Source: an uncultured Flavobacteriales bacterium
Lineage (GTDB): Bacteria; Bacteroidota; Bacteroidia; Flavobacteriales_G; NORP312
Reading direction: 5' to 3'
DNA: 64,000 nt
Assembly (NCBI GenBank): GCA_905480125.1
Contig: CAJQPE010000028.1
Span: forward strand, 1 to 64,000
In this document: positions 8,736-19,063 of the stretch, one piece after another
Position numbering within the stretch: position 1 is the stretch's first letter
How the letters are laid out: the number at the start of each line of letters is the position of its first letter
Notes under the pieces: model-generated
Told to the model about the DNA's origin: nothing
What the model saw: only the letters and a program-made list of their open reading frames with translations
The model's database searches: none
Made by a program: the position numbers and the translations under genes

Positions 8736-11551
8736 TAACGGCTTAAGTATAAGTTTCTTTCAGCATAGATCTTTGTGAAGAATGGATCTCTTAAATCATC
8801 GATAAACTGAATTGCCTCTCCTGTAGACTTCATTTCTGGTCCTAGCTCCTTGTTAACATTCGGAAATTTATCGAACGAAAACACGGGTATTTTTATTGCA
8901 TACCCTTTCTTTCGCGGTTTAAAATCGAAGTCTGTGACTTTCTTTTCACCTAACATGATTTTGGTTGCAAAGTTCACATAAGGTTCATCATATGCCTTAG
9001 CAATAAATGGAACTGTTCTAGATGCCCTAGGATTGGCCTCAATAACATAAACCTTATCATCTTTTATCGCAAATTGCATATTAATCAAACCAACAGTTTC
9101 TAAATCAACAGCAACCTTTTTGGTAATATCCTCTATTTGCTGAATGATAAAATCTCCCAAATTATATGGGGGAAGAACACCATAAGAGTCTCCGGAATGT
9201 ATACCTGCAGGCTCAATGTGCTGCATAATTCCTATAATATATACATTTTCACCATCACAAATTGCATCAGATTCTGCTTCGATTGCACCGGCTAAATAAT
9301 GGTCTAACAAGATCTTGTTATTAGGCATCTGGTTATGAATCTTCGTAACATGACGCTCTAATTCATCTTCATTAATCACAATTTTCATCCCTTGTCCGCC
9401 AAGAACATAGGATGGCCTAACCAATAATGGAAACCCTAAATCTTTACTTTCTTCAACGGCTTCTTGAGCACTATCAACAGTAGTAAATTTTGGATATGCA
9501 ATTTTCTTCTCTTTTAATAAATTCGAAAAACGACCCCTATCTTCAGCTAAATCGAGTGCATTAAATGACGTTCCAATCACTTTAACCCCATATCGGTCGA
9601 GCTTCTCCGCAAGTTTTAATGCCGTTTGTCCTCCCAACTGAACAATTACTCCAACTGGATCTTCATGGAGAATGATATCGTAAATATGCTCCCAGAAAAC
9701 AGGTTCAAAATATAACTTATCCGATGTGTCAAAATCCGTTGAAACTGTTTCAGGATTACAATTAATCATGATGGTTTCGTATCCACATTCTTTGGCTGCA
9801 AGAACACCGTGAACACAACAATAGTCGAACTCAATACCTTGCCCAATGCGATTTGGTCCTGCTCCTAAAACGACTATTTTCTTTTTGTCACTTTTAATTG
9901 ACTCATTTTCATCTTCGAAAGTCGAGTAATAATAAGGTGTTTTCGCTTCAAACTCAGCTGCACAAGTATCAACAAGTTTATAAACCCTTTTTATACCTAG
10001 GTCGTTTCGTTTTTTATATACCTCACTCTCTTTACAGTTTAGCAAATGAGCGACCTGTCTATCAGCGTAACCCCGTTGCTTTGCATCATAAAGCAACCCT
10101 TTTGGGATTTCACCAACATTGTATTTTTCAATTTCCTTTTCTAAGCTAAGTAACTCGTCTATTTGATGCAAAAACCAATTGTCAATTCTAGTTACTTCAT
10201 GAATTTTCTTGAATGGAATACCCATTTTAATTGCATCATAAATATGGAAAACTCTATCATAACTTGGATGCTGCAAGCTATTCATTACAGCATCTCTGCT
10301 TCTTAGCTCACGGCCATCTGCGCCTAAACCATTCCTCCCAATCTCTAGCGACTGACATGCTTTTTGGAGTGCTTCTTGAAAAGTTCTTCCAATCGCCATT
10401 ACTTCACCAACAGATTTCATTTGAAGACCAACTTCGCGATCCGCTCCCACGAATTTATCGAAATTCCAACGAGGAATTTTCACTATAACATAATCTAACG
10501 TTGGCTCAAAATAGGCGGAAGTCGATTTTGTTATCTGATTCCCTAGTTCGTTTAAATGATAACCTATAGCTAATTTAGCTGCAATCTTTGCAATAGGATA
10601 TCCCGTTGCTTTAGATGCCAATGCAGATGATCGCGAAACCCTAGGATTTATCTCAATAGCGATTATATCTTCTGCATCATCAGGGCTTACGGCAAACTGC
10701 ACATTGCACCCCCCAGCAAAATCACCAATAGAACGCATCATTTTAATGGCCATATCTCGCATTCGTTGATATGTTGTATCGGATAAAGTCATTGCCGGTG
10801 CAACTGTAATTGAATCCCCCGTATGGATTCCCATTGGGTCAAAATTTTCAATAGAACAAATAATAATTACATTATCATTTGCATCACGCAAAAGTTCTAA
10901 CTCAAATTCTTTCCAGCCCAATAAAGCTTTATCAATCATCACCTCTTTAATTGGTGACATATGAAGTCCTGAATCTAATAATTTGTCAAATTTATCTTCA
11001 TCATGCACAACTGCAGCACCTGAACCTCCCAAAGTAAATGAAGAGCGAATGCAAAGTGGAAATCCGAATTTTTGAGCAATTTCCTTACCCTCTAAAAACG
11101 ATTTAGCTGTCGCTTGAGGTGCCATACCGACACCTATTTCTAACATTAATTTTCTAAACTTTTCCCTATCTTCAGTAATTTCAATTGCATCAATATTTAC
11201 ACCAACGATTTTTACACCAAAGTCTTCCCAAATTCCAAGATTATCACATTCAATACATAAGTTCAAGGCTGTTTGGCCTCCCATAGTTGGAAGCACTGCG
11301 TCAATTTTATGTTTCTCCAATATCTCACGAATCGACTGTGAATTAAGAGGAAGTAAATAAATATTATCAGCGGTAACTTTATCCGTCATAATTGTAGCCG
11401 GATTTGAATTTATTAGAGTCACCTCAATCCCTTCTTCACGCAAAGAGCGTGAAGCCTGAGACCCAGAATAATCAAATTCACAAGCTTGACCGATTACTAT
11501 CGGACCACTTCCAATAATCAAAATTGACTTAATACTATTATCTTTGGGCAT
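8735..11551 (-). CDS. carB: Carbamoyl-phosphate synthase large subunit
   Basis: 938 aa; two ATP-grasp halves, 'SILIIGSGPIVIGQACEFDYSG' and 'VVLGAGPNRIGQGIEFDYCCVH'. Confidence 0.98.
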   Translation of the reverse strand: MPKDNSIKSILIIGSGPIVIGQACEFDYSGSQASRSLREEGIEVTLINSNPATIMTDKVTADNIYLLPLNSQSIREILEKHKIDAVLPTMGGQTALNLCIECDNLGIWEDFGVKIVGVNIDAIEITEDREKFRKLMLEIGVGMAPQATAKSFLEGKEIAQKFGFPLCIRSSFTLGGSGAAVVHDEDKFDKLLDSGLHMSPIKEVMIDKALLGWKEFELELLRDANDNVIIICSIENFDPMGIHTGDSITVAPAMTLSDTTYQRMRDMAIKMMRSIGDFAGGCNVQFAVSPDDAEDIIAIEINPRVSRSSALASKATGYPIAKIAAKLAIGYHLNELGNQITKSTSAYFEPTLDYVIVKIPRWNFDKFVGADREVGLQMKSVGEVMAIGRTFQEALQKACQSLEIGRNGLGADGRELRSRDAVMNSLQHPSYDRVFHIYDAIKMGIPFKKIHEVTRIDNWFLHQIDELLSLEKEIEKYNVGEIPKGLLYDAKQRGYADRQVAHLLNCKESEVYKKRNDLGIKRVYKLVDTCAAEFEAKTPYYYSTFEDENESIKSDKKKIVVLGAGPNRIGQGIEFDYCCVHGVLAAKECGYETIMINCNPETVSTDFDTSDKLYFEPVFWEHIYDIILHEDPVGVIVQLGGQTALKLAEKLDRYGVKVIGTSFNALDLAEDRGRFSNLLKEKKIAYPKFTTVDSAQEAVEESKDLGFPLLVRPSYVLGGQGMKIVINEDELERHVTKIHNQMPNNKILLDHYLAGAIEAESDAICDGENVYIIGIMQHIEPAGIHSGDSYGVLPPYNLGDFIIQQIEDITKKVAVDLETVGLINMQFAIKDDKVYVIEANPRASRTVPFIAKAYDEPYVNFATKIMLGEKKVTDFDFKPRKKGYAIKIPVFSFDKFPNVNKELGPEMKSTGEAIQFIDDLRDPFFTKIYAERNLYLSR

Positions 11552-11652
11552 CTGCTGCAGTATTATTTAAACGAATAACTGAACGCGAATTTAATGAGAA
11601 TCCAACAAGAAATCGAGTATTTTTTCATGTGTTTATACACACAGTATTAACG

Positions 11653-12498
11653 ATGGATTCGCACAGCTTTTCTCATAAAGATTTATCGATTCATTATACT
11701 AAGTTTGGTGCGGGCCCAACTCCACTTTTTGCCTTTCATGGTTTTGCGAGAACTGGGCAAGACTTTGCATTGTTTGAACCTTACCTTAAAGAACGATATA
11801 CCATCTATGCTTTCGATCTTTTTCTGCACGGGAAAAGTTCGTTTCCAAAAGATAGAATTGAAGAAAAACCAATTTCTGAAATTGAGCTAAAACACTTTTT
11901 TGAAGCTTTGCTTTCCAGGCTAAGCATTTCAGATTTCGCTTTAATGGGCTATAGCTTGGGTGGTAAAATTGCACTATCTCTTTTACAGCTATTTCCAAAT
12001 TCTGTTAAAGAAATTTACCTTTTGGCGCCAGATGGTATTATCCTTAACAGGTGGTACAATTTTACTAGCAGAACTAGAATCGGCAGAAAGATCTATCGTT
12101 ACATCACAGACAATCCAAATAGCTACTTCACAATGCTTGGAATTCTTAAATTCACTGGTATTATTAGAAAAAAGATGCACACTTTTTTATTAGATAACAT
12201 GAAGACAAAGAAAAAGAGAGAGTTAGTTTATAATATCTGGCGCACCTATTCTTTAATTAAACCTAATATTGACTTAATTCAAAAAAACATTAATAATCAT
12301 AACGTAACTTGCCATTTATTCTTTGGGAAAAACGACAATATTATTAAGCCAAAAATAGGAAAAGGCTTCGCCAGTATGCTTCCAAATCATGCAAGATTGC
12401 ACATTATTGATTGCGGTCATGTGCTAATTAGAGAACAAACGGGGGAAATAATTCAAAAAATCATCAACAATGAGAAGATTAACTATCATAATCACTAG
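11653..12498 (+). CDS. Alpha/beta hydrolase
   Basis: 'FAFHGFARTGQDF', nucleophile elbow 'LMGYSLGGKIAL', and terminal His 'IDCGHVLIRE'. Start could also be the ORF-track start at 11629. Confidence 0.88.
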   Translation: MDSHSFSHKDLSIHYTKFGAGPTPLFAFHGFARTGQDFALFEPYLKERYTIYAFDLFLHGKSSFPKDRIEEKPISEIELKHFFEALLSRLSISDFALMGYSLGGKIALSLLQLFPNSVKEIYLLAPDGIILNRWYNFTSRTRIGRKIYRYITDNPNSYFTMLGILKFTGIIRKKMHTFLLDNMKTKKKRELVYNIWRTYSLIKPNIDLIQKNINNHNVTCHLFFGKNDNIIKPKIGKGFASMLPNHARLHIIDCGHVLIREQTGEIIQKIINNEKINYHNH

Positions 12499-12871
12499 CA
12501 TTTTACTAATTAGCTGCGCCACTTTCAAAAAAAGTCCGGCTCTCAAGGAATTTATCATCCTATCGGCAACTGTCCAAAAATGGCATGGTGGGCAAAAAAG
12601 TAGCGGAACTGGGATTCATTACAAAATCATCGCATTAGCAAACTCAAGCAACCTAACTATCGATTCTCTTCATTTAGCTGGATACTCAGCTAAAATTGGT
12701 ATAATGAAAGGAAACAAAGCAGCAGAAACTATTAAGAAAGGAGATACGCTAACATTAAAAGTTGGCACACCAAATTCTATTGCACTTCAGCTGAACGGAA
12801 CGGTCAGCTATAATGGAGATCTAAGAAAGAATGTAACTTTTGAAAAACTTCAAGATTTATATTATCCATAA
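12470..12871 (+). CDS. Hypothetical lipoprotein
   Basis: Signal peptide plus lipobox 'MRRLTIIITSILLISCATF'; overlaps end of the hydrolase gene. Confidence 0.65.
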   Translation: MRRLTIIITSILLISCATFKKSPALKEFIILSATVQKWHGGQKSSGTGIHYKIIALANSSNLTIDSLHLAGYSAKIGIMKGNKAAETIKKGDTLTLKVGTPNSIALQLNGTVSYNGDLRKNVTFEKLQDLYYP

Positions 12872-12881
12872 TTAAGCGCAT

Positions 12882-12913
12882 AAAAAAAGCCCCACCTTTA
12901 GGTAGAGCTTTTT
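12882..12913. terminator. Bidirectional Rho-independent terminator
   Basis: AAAAAAAGCCCCACCTTTAGGTAGAGCTTTTT hairpin between convergent lipoprotein gene (+) and rpmH (-). Confidence 0.8.
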
Positions 12914-12933
12914 CAAACAATTAATCTAGCCAA

Positions 12934-13092
12934 TTATTTTTTATGTCTTGGTTCGTCAGATACAGAGATTTTCTTTCTGCCTTTAGCTCTTCTTCTTGCT
13001 AATACCTTTCTACCGGCTTTAGTTGACATTCTGTCTCTAAACCCGTGTTTGTTCTTTCTCTTTCTGTTCGATGGTTGAAAAGTCCTTTTCAT
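12934..13092 (-). CDS. rpmH: 50S ribosomal protein L34
   Basis: Translates to [52 protein letters not shown] (52 aa); missed by ORF track because short. Confidence 0.98.
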   Translation of the reverse strand: MKRTFQPSNRKRKNKHGFRDRMSTKAGRKVLARRRAKGRKKISVSDEPRHKK

Positions 13093-13189
13093 ATCTTTAA
13101 GCTATAGGTATTCGTAAATTGGAGTGCAAAAATATACCTTTTTTACTTACCCGCAAACAATTTAGATAATTTATCTTTCATTTTAAATA

Positions 13190-13197
13190 TATCTTTG
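13190..13197 (+). promoter_or_regulatory. Putative Bacteroidetes -7 box (TAnnTTTG)
   Basis: TATCTTTG exact match, about 20 bp upstream of the ABC transporter start; no clear -33 TTG. Confidence 0.4.
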
Positions 13198-13217
13198 CCT
13201 TCATTATTAACAACCTT

Positions 13218-14996
13218 TTGGCCAACAAAACAGCAGACGAAGAAAAAGTAAAAATCACGAAAGAATCCTTTAAACGATCTTTGCGTATTTTTAAATACAT
13301 AAAGCCCTACATAGGTGTTTTTACAATCGGCCTGTTTTTCCTTTTTGTTACAGGAGCTACTGCATTAGCATTCCCTAAATTAATGGGAAACATGATTGAT
13401 GCATCTAAAGAAACGTCAATTGATGATATTAATAGGATAGCACTTATTCTTTTGGTGGTGTTCATATTTCAGTCGATTGCATCTTACTTCAGGATTTATA
13501 CCTTCTCGTATGTTACTGAAAAAGCATTAGGGAAAATGAGACTGGATGTATACCAACACGTTATTAAATTACCAATGACATTCTTTTCTACTAGGAGAGT
13601 TGGGGAATTAAATAGCCGAATTTCAAGTGATGTTGAGTTACTCAACACTACGTTTACGATTACAATTGCTGAGTTACTTCGACAAATCATTATTATTATA
13701 GGTGGTGTAATATTTCTAGCAACCATTTCTAGCAAGTTGACACTAGGTATGTTATCTATTGTTCCAATGGTCGCTATTTCGGCAGTTATATTTGGAAAAT
13801 ATATTAAAGGATTTTCGAAACAAACTCAAGCCAAGATTGCAGAATCGAATGTAATTGTAGAAGAGACATTTCAGGGGATTGCCAATGTAAAATCATTTGC
13901 CAACGAAGGTTTTGAAATCATACGATACGCTAACGACATTAAAGAAGTCGTATCGCTGGCGATTAAGGGCGCCAAATGGCGAGGAGCATTTGCTTCTTTT
14001 ATCATCTTCTGCATTTTCGGGTCTATTGTTGCAGTGGTATGGTACGGTGCGATTTTAGTGCAAGGCGGAGAACTTTCCATAGGCGAGTTAATCTCATTCA
14101 TACTTTACACTGTGTTTATGGGTGCTTCTATTGGTGGAATTGCCGCGCAATATGCACAGGTTCAAAAAGCAATTGGAGCTACTGAAAACCTAATGGACCT
14201 GTTAGATGAAAATGCCGAAGAAATTAACACCCAAGAATCAAAATCAATTAAAATAAGTGGAGATATTGGATTTAGTAACGTATCTTTCAACTATCCATCA
14301 AGAAAAGATGTGACAGTACTTTCCGATGTTTCATTTACCGCAAAATCTGGGCAATTAATCGCAGTAGTTGGCCCCAGCGGTGCAGGGAAATCAACTATTG
14401 CATCCCTTCTTTTTAGATTTTATGACGCTAAATCTGGTTCTATTAAAATTGATAACAAATTAGTTTCTGAATATTCTATTACAGGCTTAAGAAACGAAAT
14501 GGCAATTGTGCCTCAAGATGTTATTCTTTTTGGTGGCACCATACAAGAGAACATAGCTTACGGAAAACCAAATGCAACTCTCCAAGAAATTAAACTCGCT
14601 GCCGAACAAGCTAATGCTAAAGGTTTTGTTGAAAAATTCCCTGAGCAGTATGATACTATTGTGGGAGAAAGAGGCGTTCAACTTTCGGGGGGACAACGCC
14701 AGCGCATAGCTATTGCACGAGCCGTTCTCAAAGATCCATCTATATTAATTTTGGATGAAGCAACTAGTTCTTTAGATTCAGAATCTGAAAAACTTGTGCA
14801 AAACGCACTGGAAAAACTAATGAAAGACCGCACCTCGATTGTAATTGCTCATCGATTATCTACAATAAGAAATGCAGATAAAATTTTGGTTCTAGAAAAT
14901 GGTGAGATAAAAGAAAGTGGAACCCATGATGAGCTTATTTCCAATAAAACTGGCACATACAGACACCTCTCCGATCTTCAATTCGAATTATCATGA
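13218..14996 (+). CDS. ABC transporter, fused permease/ATPase (MsbA-like exporter)
   Basis: TM domain plus Walker A 'GPSGAGKST', signature 'LSGGQRQRIAIARA', Walker B 'ILILDEATSSLD'. Confidence 0.95.
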   Translation: MANKTADEEKVKITKESFKRSLRIFKYIKPYIGVFTIGLFFLFVTGATALAFPKLMGNMIDASKETSIDDINRIALILLVVFIFQSIASYFRIYTFSYVTEKALGKMRLDVYQHVIKLPMTFFSTRRVGELNSRISSDVELLNTTFTITIAELLRQIIIIIGGVIFLATISSKLTLGMLSIVPMVAISAVIFGKYIKGFSKQTQAKIAESNVIVEETFQGIANVKSFANEGFEIIRYANDIKEVVSLAIKGAKWRGAFASFIIFCIFGSIVAVVWYGAILVQGGELSIGELISFILYTVFMGASIGGIAAQYAQVQKAIGATENLMDLLDENAEEINTQESKSIKISGDIGFSNVSFNYPSRKDVTVLSDVSFTAKSGQLIAVVGPSGAGKSTIASLLFRFYDAKSGSIKIDNKLVSEYSITGLRNEMAIVPQDVILFGGTIQENIAYGKPNATLQEIKLAAEQANAKGFVEKFPEQYDTIVGERGVQLSGGQRQRIAIARAVLKDPSILILDEATSSLDSESEKLVQNALEKLMKDRTSIVIAHRLSTIRNADKILVLENGEIKESGTHDELISNKTGTYRHLSDLQFELS

Positions 14997-15655
14997 AAAA
15001 ATTATTTACTTTTTTAATTTTCATTATTAGCATTTGCACATTTGCGCAAGAAACCATAGATGCGCAACGTCCAACCATGACGGAGTCAAACACAGTTGTA
15101 GCTCCCGGTTTTATTCAAGCAGAAAATGGCGGCACTTATATTGATGGATTTTATGGATTTAACACATTTGTACGCTTTGGAATAACTGAACGGCTAGAAT
15201 TTAGATTTGCAACCGCATACGCTTCTCCAACGTTAGACCTAAGTGGAAAAATATTTATTTGGGGAGGCAAAGGGGCAATACCTGGGCTATCATTCCAATT
15301 GGATTACAACCCATTTTTTGGAAGACAGAATTATACATTATCGGCTACCGGAGATTTGAGTAAAAAGTTCTTTTATACAATAAATGCTGGAAACGATTAC
15401 AGTTGGTATGGTCTTGGCCTCATCGGATTCTCATATACTAAAGGATGCATTTTTGGAGAGTATAAATACCACGAAGACTACCAGCAACTGAATTTTGGAG
15501 TAACGTATATCTTAAAAAACGAAGTGCAATTTGATCTTAATGGAGGCCTAATTGATTATTCTACACTTTATGTTGGTGCAGGAATTGCCTTTAGATTAAA
15601 ACCATTTGATCTAATTAAAAACGATGGGACAGTTGTGTTCCCTACTGCAGAATAA
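14993..15655 (+). CDS. Outer-membrane transporter-like protein
   Basis: Signal peptide, 'DAQRPTMTESNTVVAPGFIQAENG' pattern, beta-rich; ATGA overlap with the ABC transporter gene. Confidence 0.65.
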   Translation: MKKLFTFLIFIISICTFAQETIDAQRPTMTESNTVVAPGFIQAENGGTYIDGFYGFNTFVRFGITERLEFRFATAYASPTLDLSGKIFIWGGKGAIPGLSFQLDYNPFFGRQNYTLSATGDLSKKFFYTINAGNDYSWYGLGLIGFSYTKGCIFGEYKYHEDYQQLNFGVTYILKNEVQFDLNGGLIDYSTLYVGAGIAFRLKPFDLIKNDGTVVFPTAE

Positions 15656-15695
15656 ATTAATACCCTTAATAGATAAGCACCACGATTTCTAAGTT

Positions 15696-17534
15696 ATGGA
15701 AGACAGATTAATAGAATATATAAAAAGCGTATTAGAAAACATACCTAATGGGTGGCTAAATCTAACTACACATAGACTTGACATATATGATGAAAGTAAA
15801 GCTAAAACTCAATTTTTAGACGAACTTGAAAACTTGTATAGTAATAGTAAAGCTTTACCTTCTGAATTAAACGAATTACCAACTGCATACGATTACATTC
15901 GTCTAGGTCATCCTTTGTCATGTTTATTAGAATGGGGAGTTGCAAAATCTAATGGTCTTAATTCTGAAAATGTGATAAGCTTTTCATCCAAGATCGCGCC
16001 AGTTATGGCGATTCTTAGAAAGAACCTACTTGATAAAAAAAATACTAAAATATTTTATACAGGAGATTCTCCAGATTCTTTTGACTCGGAAGTCCTTAAA
16101 GAGATTTATGGCTATCAATTTGAATTAAAGCAAGTAAATGATGTTTCTTCTATTGTTAAAGAAAATAGTAGCAATATTTTAATATCTCAGCCCAAAGAAA
16201 TATGCAGTTTCGAACTATCATCAAATATTGATTTCTATGTTAACACGAGCTCGCAACTTGGTAGCATCTTGGCAGTAAACGGTAAAGAAAATGAGAGCTA
16301 TATTTCAGAAATTCAACATGTAAGAAGAAGAGAGACGATTGCAATGACTCCGGCTAATTGTCTTATTGTTTTGAACAGAATAACAAACTCCTCTTTAGCA
16401 GGCACTTCTGGTAATTTAGAATCGAACAAAACAAAAGTATTAGATTCAATCGCTGAGATTACTGGCTCAAAAACAAAGGCAGTGGTTGCCTCTAGTGGAC
16501 TATCCATGCAATATGCTATTGTAATGGGATTAATTCATGATGCTCAGAAGAACCATAAAGGAAAGGCAATAAAAATTGTGGTTCCACCAAATTGCTACGG
16601 CGGGACAAACGACCAAGCAAGAAGGGTTGCAGCATGCATAGACAATGTTGAGGTAATAGATTTGCCTGTAGATGGAGACCATGACATGGTGCAAAGCATA
16701 ATTCTCGTATTAGATAAAATTGCCACTGAAGATGCTGTACCATACATAATTACTGAAATACCGACAAACCCTAGAGTTGAAGTTCCTGACCTATTAAAAT
16801 TAAAAGATGCCCTAAGTCAAAAGCGAACAACCGCTAATGGGAAAATTGCAACTGATCCTGTATTTATTTTAGATCAAACTTTTTGCCCCAATACAAACTT
16901 TTTAGGGGAAACCGAAATATTAGCATCAGTTAGAACTATTGCATACGTCAGCGGTTCAAAATTTCCTAGCGGTGGACAATGCACTGCTGGTTATTGTGTA
17001 GCTAATAAAAAAGCGGGTGCGTTGATGGAAAGAATTGATTTACATCTAAGCCTTTGCGATAACGAAGCGACTGCCCTTCAAATGGAAATATTGGCCAAAC
17101 AATTACCATCAATGAACCAACGAATTAAAGATGCATATACCAACACACGTGAATTTGTTACGTTCATAAATGACACGTTACCAGCTGCAAAAATCAATTT
17201 TGTAACAGAACAACTTGCCAAACAAGGCTTCACTCCTTCTGTTTTCTCACTAGACTTGCCTACTAAAGGCAACACTGACGATGAAAAAGAAGATTACAAA
17301 AGAGCATTGAATTTGAAATTAATCAACTTAATGATTACTCAAATTCCTGATGAAAGCAAATATTGTGTGAGTTATGGGCAACTAAAGGGTTGCTATTGGA
17401 CTATACCTGCTACTTCAACTCAAGGAACAACCAAAGAAGGCGACAAAGATTACATTGCACGCGTAGCTCTTTCAGCTAACATGGACCTTGAGTTACACAA
17501 AAAAGTCTTTTTAGATTTTGTTAAAAGTATTTGA
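15696..17534 (+). CDS. PLP-dependent Cys/Met-metabolism-like enzyme with about 200-aa N-terminal extension
   Basis: 612 aa; PLP-lysine region 'AYVSGSKFPSGGQCTAGY', 'EIPTNPRVEVPDL' typical of the gamma-family. Confidence 0.8.
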   Translation: MEDRLIEYIKSVLENIPNGWLNLTTHRLDIYDESKAKTQFLDELENLYSNSKALPSELNELPTAYDYIRLGHPLSCLLEWGVAKSNGLNSENVISFSSKIAPVMAILRKNLLDKKNTKIFYTGDSPDSFDSEVLKEIYGYQFELKQVNDVSSIVKENSSNILISQPKEICSFELSSNIDFYVNTSSQLGSILAVNGKENESYISEIQHVRRRETIAMTPANCLIVLNRITNSSLAGTSGNLESNKTKVLDSIAEITGSKTKAVVASSGLSMQYAIVMGLIHDAQKNHKGKAIKIVVPPNCYGGTNDQARRVAACIDNVEVIDLPVDGDHDMVQSIILVLDKIATEDAVPYIITEIPTNPRVEVPDLLKLKDALSQKRTTANGKIATDPVFILDQTFCPNTNFLGETEILASVRTIAYVSGSKFPSGGQCTAGYCVANKKAGALMERIDLHLSLCDNEATALQMEILAKQLPSMNQRIKDAYTNTREFVTFINDTLPAAKINFVTEQLAKQGFTPSVFSLDLPTKGNTDDEKEDYKRALNLKLINLMITQIPDESKYCVSYGQLKGCYWTIPATSTQGTTKEGDKDYIARVALSANMDLELHKKVFLDFVKSI

Positions 17535-17710
17535 TTAACAGCTCCCTGTTCCTGAATTAATAATTAATTACATGTTAATTAATAACTTTGCAGTTTCCTA
17601 GCCTAAATTCAGAAGATAAATTCCATTAAGAAGATTTGAAATATCCAAAATCTGCAGTAAAAACATCAAACCAAAACTCTTCTTACGTAAATAAATCGTA
17701 GACATTATTT

Positions 17711-17734
17711 AAAAAAATCTTGGGAAAACCCAAG
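17711..17734 (-). terminator. Rho-independent terminator downstream of rsmG
   Basis: Minus strand reads CTTGGG-TTTT-CCCAAG-ATTTTTTT. Confidence 0.7.
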
Positions 17735-17810
17735 GCACATTATAAGAGAAAGGTATACCAAAGCCAGCTCTTAAAAAAGCAATATATAAATAACTTAAAC
17801 GGTCTGATTA

Positions 17811-18440
17811 TTAGAGCTTAACCCAAACCACCTTTTTGGTTTCGAAAAATTCTTCTGTAAAGTGGTCCCTTAGATTAAATACATTGTAATCTCTTTTTAT
17901 TTCGGCAAGTTCATCGTTAATATCACCACCTTTTAAATAGAGAATACCATTAAGCAATTTATTACTGTTCTTTTTCAAAGTTTTGCCATGCACCCAATTT
18001 ATAAAGGGTTTCATGCGGGTTACAGCCCGGCTAATTATAAAGTCGTATTTGTATTTAACTTTTTCAGCCCTTTGGTGCTCTGTAGTAAGGTTAATTAAAC
18101 CAATTGCTTCGGCAACTTCATTTACCACTTTTATTTTTTTACCAATAGAATCGACACAATGAAATCGACACTTTGGAAACAGAATAGCCAAAGGTATACC
18201 AGGGAAACCACCGCCAGTACCAACATCTAGGATAGAGGTTCCATCTCTAAAATTGATGATTTTCGCAATTCCTAATGAATGCAGCGCATGGCGCTCATAT
18301 AAGTGATAAATGTCCTTACGAGAGATAACATTTATCTGCTCATTCCATTCAGTATACAATCTTTCCAGTTCAGAAAACTGCCACTTCTGATGGTCCGATA
18401 AATCAGGAAAATATTGATAAATTAGTTCTACGCCTTCCAT
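17811..18440 (-). CDS. rsmG: 16S rRNA (guanine527-N7)-methyltransferase
   Basis: 'ILDVGTGGGFPGIPLAILFP' and overall GidB layout. Confidence 0.95.
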   Translation of the reverse strand: MEGVELIYQYFPDLSDHQKWQFSELERLYTEWNEQINVISRKDIYHLYERHALHSLGIAKIINFRDGTSILDVGTGGGFPGIPLAILFPKCRFHCVDSIGKKIKVVNEVAEAIGLINLTTEHQRAEKVKYKYDFIISRAVTRMKPFINWVHGKTLKKNSNKLLNGILYLKGGDINDELAEIKRDYNVFNLRDHFTEEFFETKKVVWVKL

Positions 18441-18451
18441 GGCTAAACTAG

Positions 18452-19063
18452 CTATATTTTGTCCTTAGAGTTTTTAAGAATCTGAAATAAGAAATCTCTC
18501 GCCCTAAACAGCTGAGCCTTTACTGTACCAAGCGGTATCTCAAGCTCTGCCGATATTTCTTCATAAGAATACTCCTTAAAGTATCGTAATTCAACTAATT
18601 CCCGATATCGCGGTTTTAATTGTTCAACTACACTGCGCATGAGCTTAATTTTTTGCTGACGCACTAACTCCTCTTCCGGATCTCGAGTATTCGATTTTAA
18701 ATCAACTTGTATTTCTCCACCTTCATCATCAAAAATTCCTTTATCAATGGAATACAATTTCATCTTCTTCTTTCGAATAAAATCAATACAATTATTACTC
18801 GCTATCTTAAACAACCAGGTACTAAATGCATAATTAGGAGTATACTGCTCTAAACGTTTAAAAGCCTTGCCAAATGCTTCGATTGTTAAATCATCAGCAT
18901 CTTCGCGGTTATTAACCATTTTAAGCAACATAAAATAAATAGAATCTCTATATCGGTTCATTAAACTAGCATAAGCCATCTGATCACCGCCAATCGCTTT
19001 TTTCACCAGCGTGTAATCCTGCTTACCCTTATCTGATAAATTTGAATTTATATCGTCCTCCAT
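18452..19063 (-). CDS. RNA polymerase sigma-70 family (ECF) sigma factor
   Basis: Sigma2 and sigma4 regions ('ADDLTIEAFGKAFKRLEQY...STWLFKIASNNCIDFIRKKK'; 'YSYEEISAELEIPLGTVKAQLFRARDFL'). Confidence 0.93.
   Translation of the reverse strand: MEDDINSNLSDKGKQDYTLVKKAIGGDQMAYASLMNRYRDSIYFMLLKMVNNREDADDLTIEAFGKAFKRLEQYTPNYAFSTWLFKIASNNCIDFIRKKKMKLYSIDKGIFDDEGGEIQVDLKSNTRDPEEELVRQQKIKLMRSVVEQLKPRYRELVELRYFKEYSYEEISAELEIPLGTVKAQLFRARDFLFQILKNSKDKI

Noticed and set aside
17550-17590. AT-rich quasi-palindrome around ACATGT plus TAACTTTG box
   Set aside because: The arms are offset and imperfect, no -33 element or downstream terminator on the + strand; likely composition-driven.
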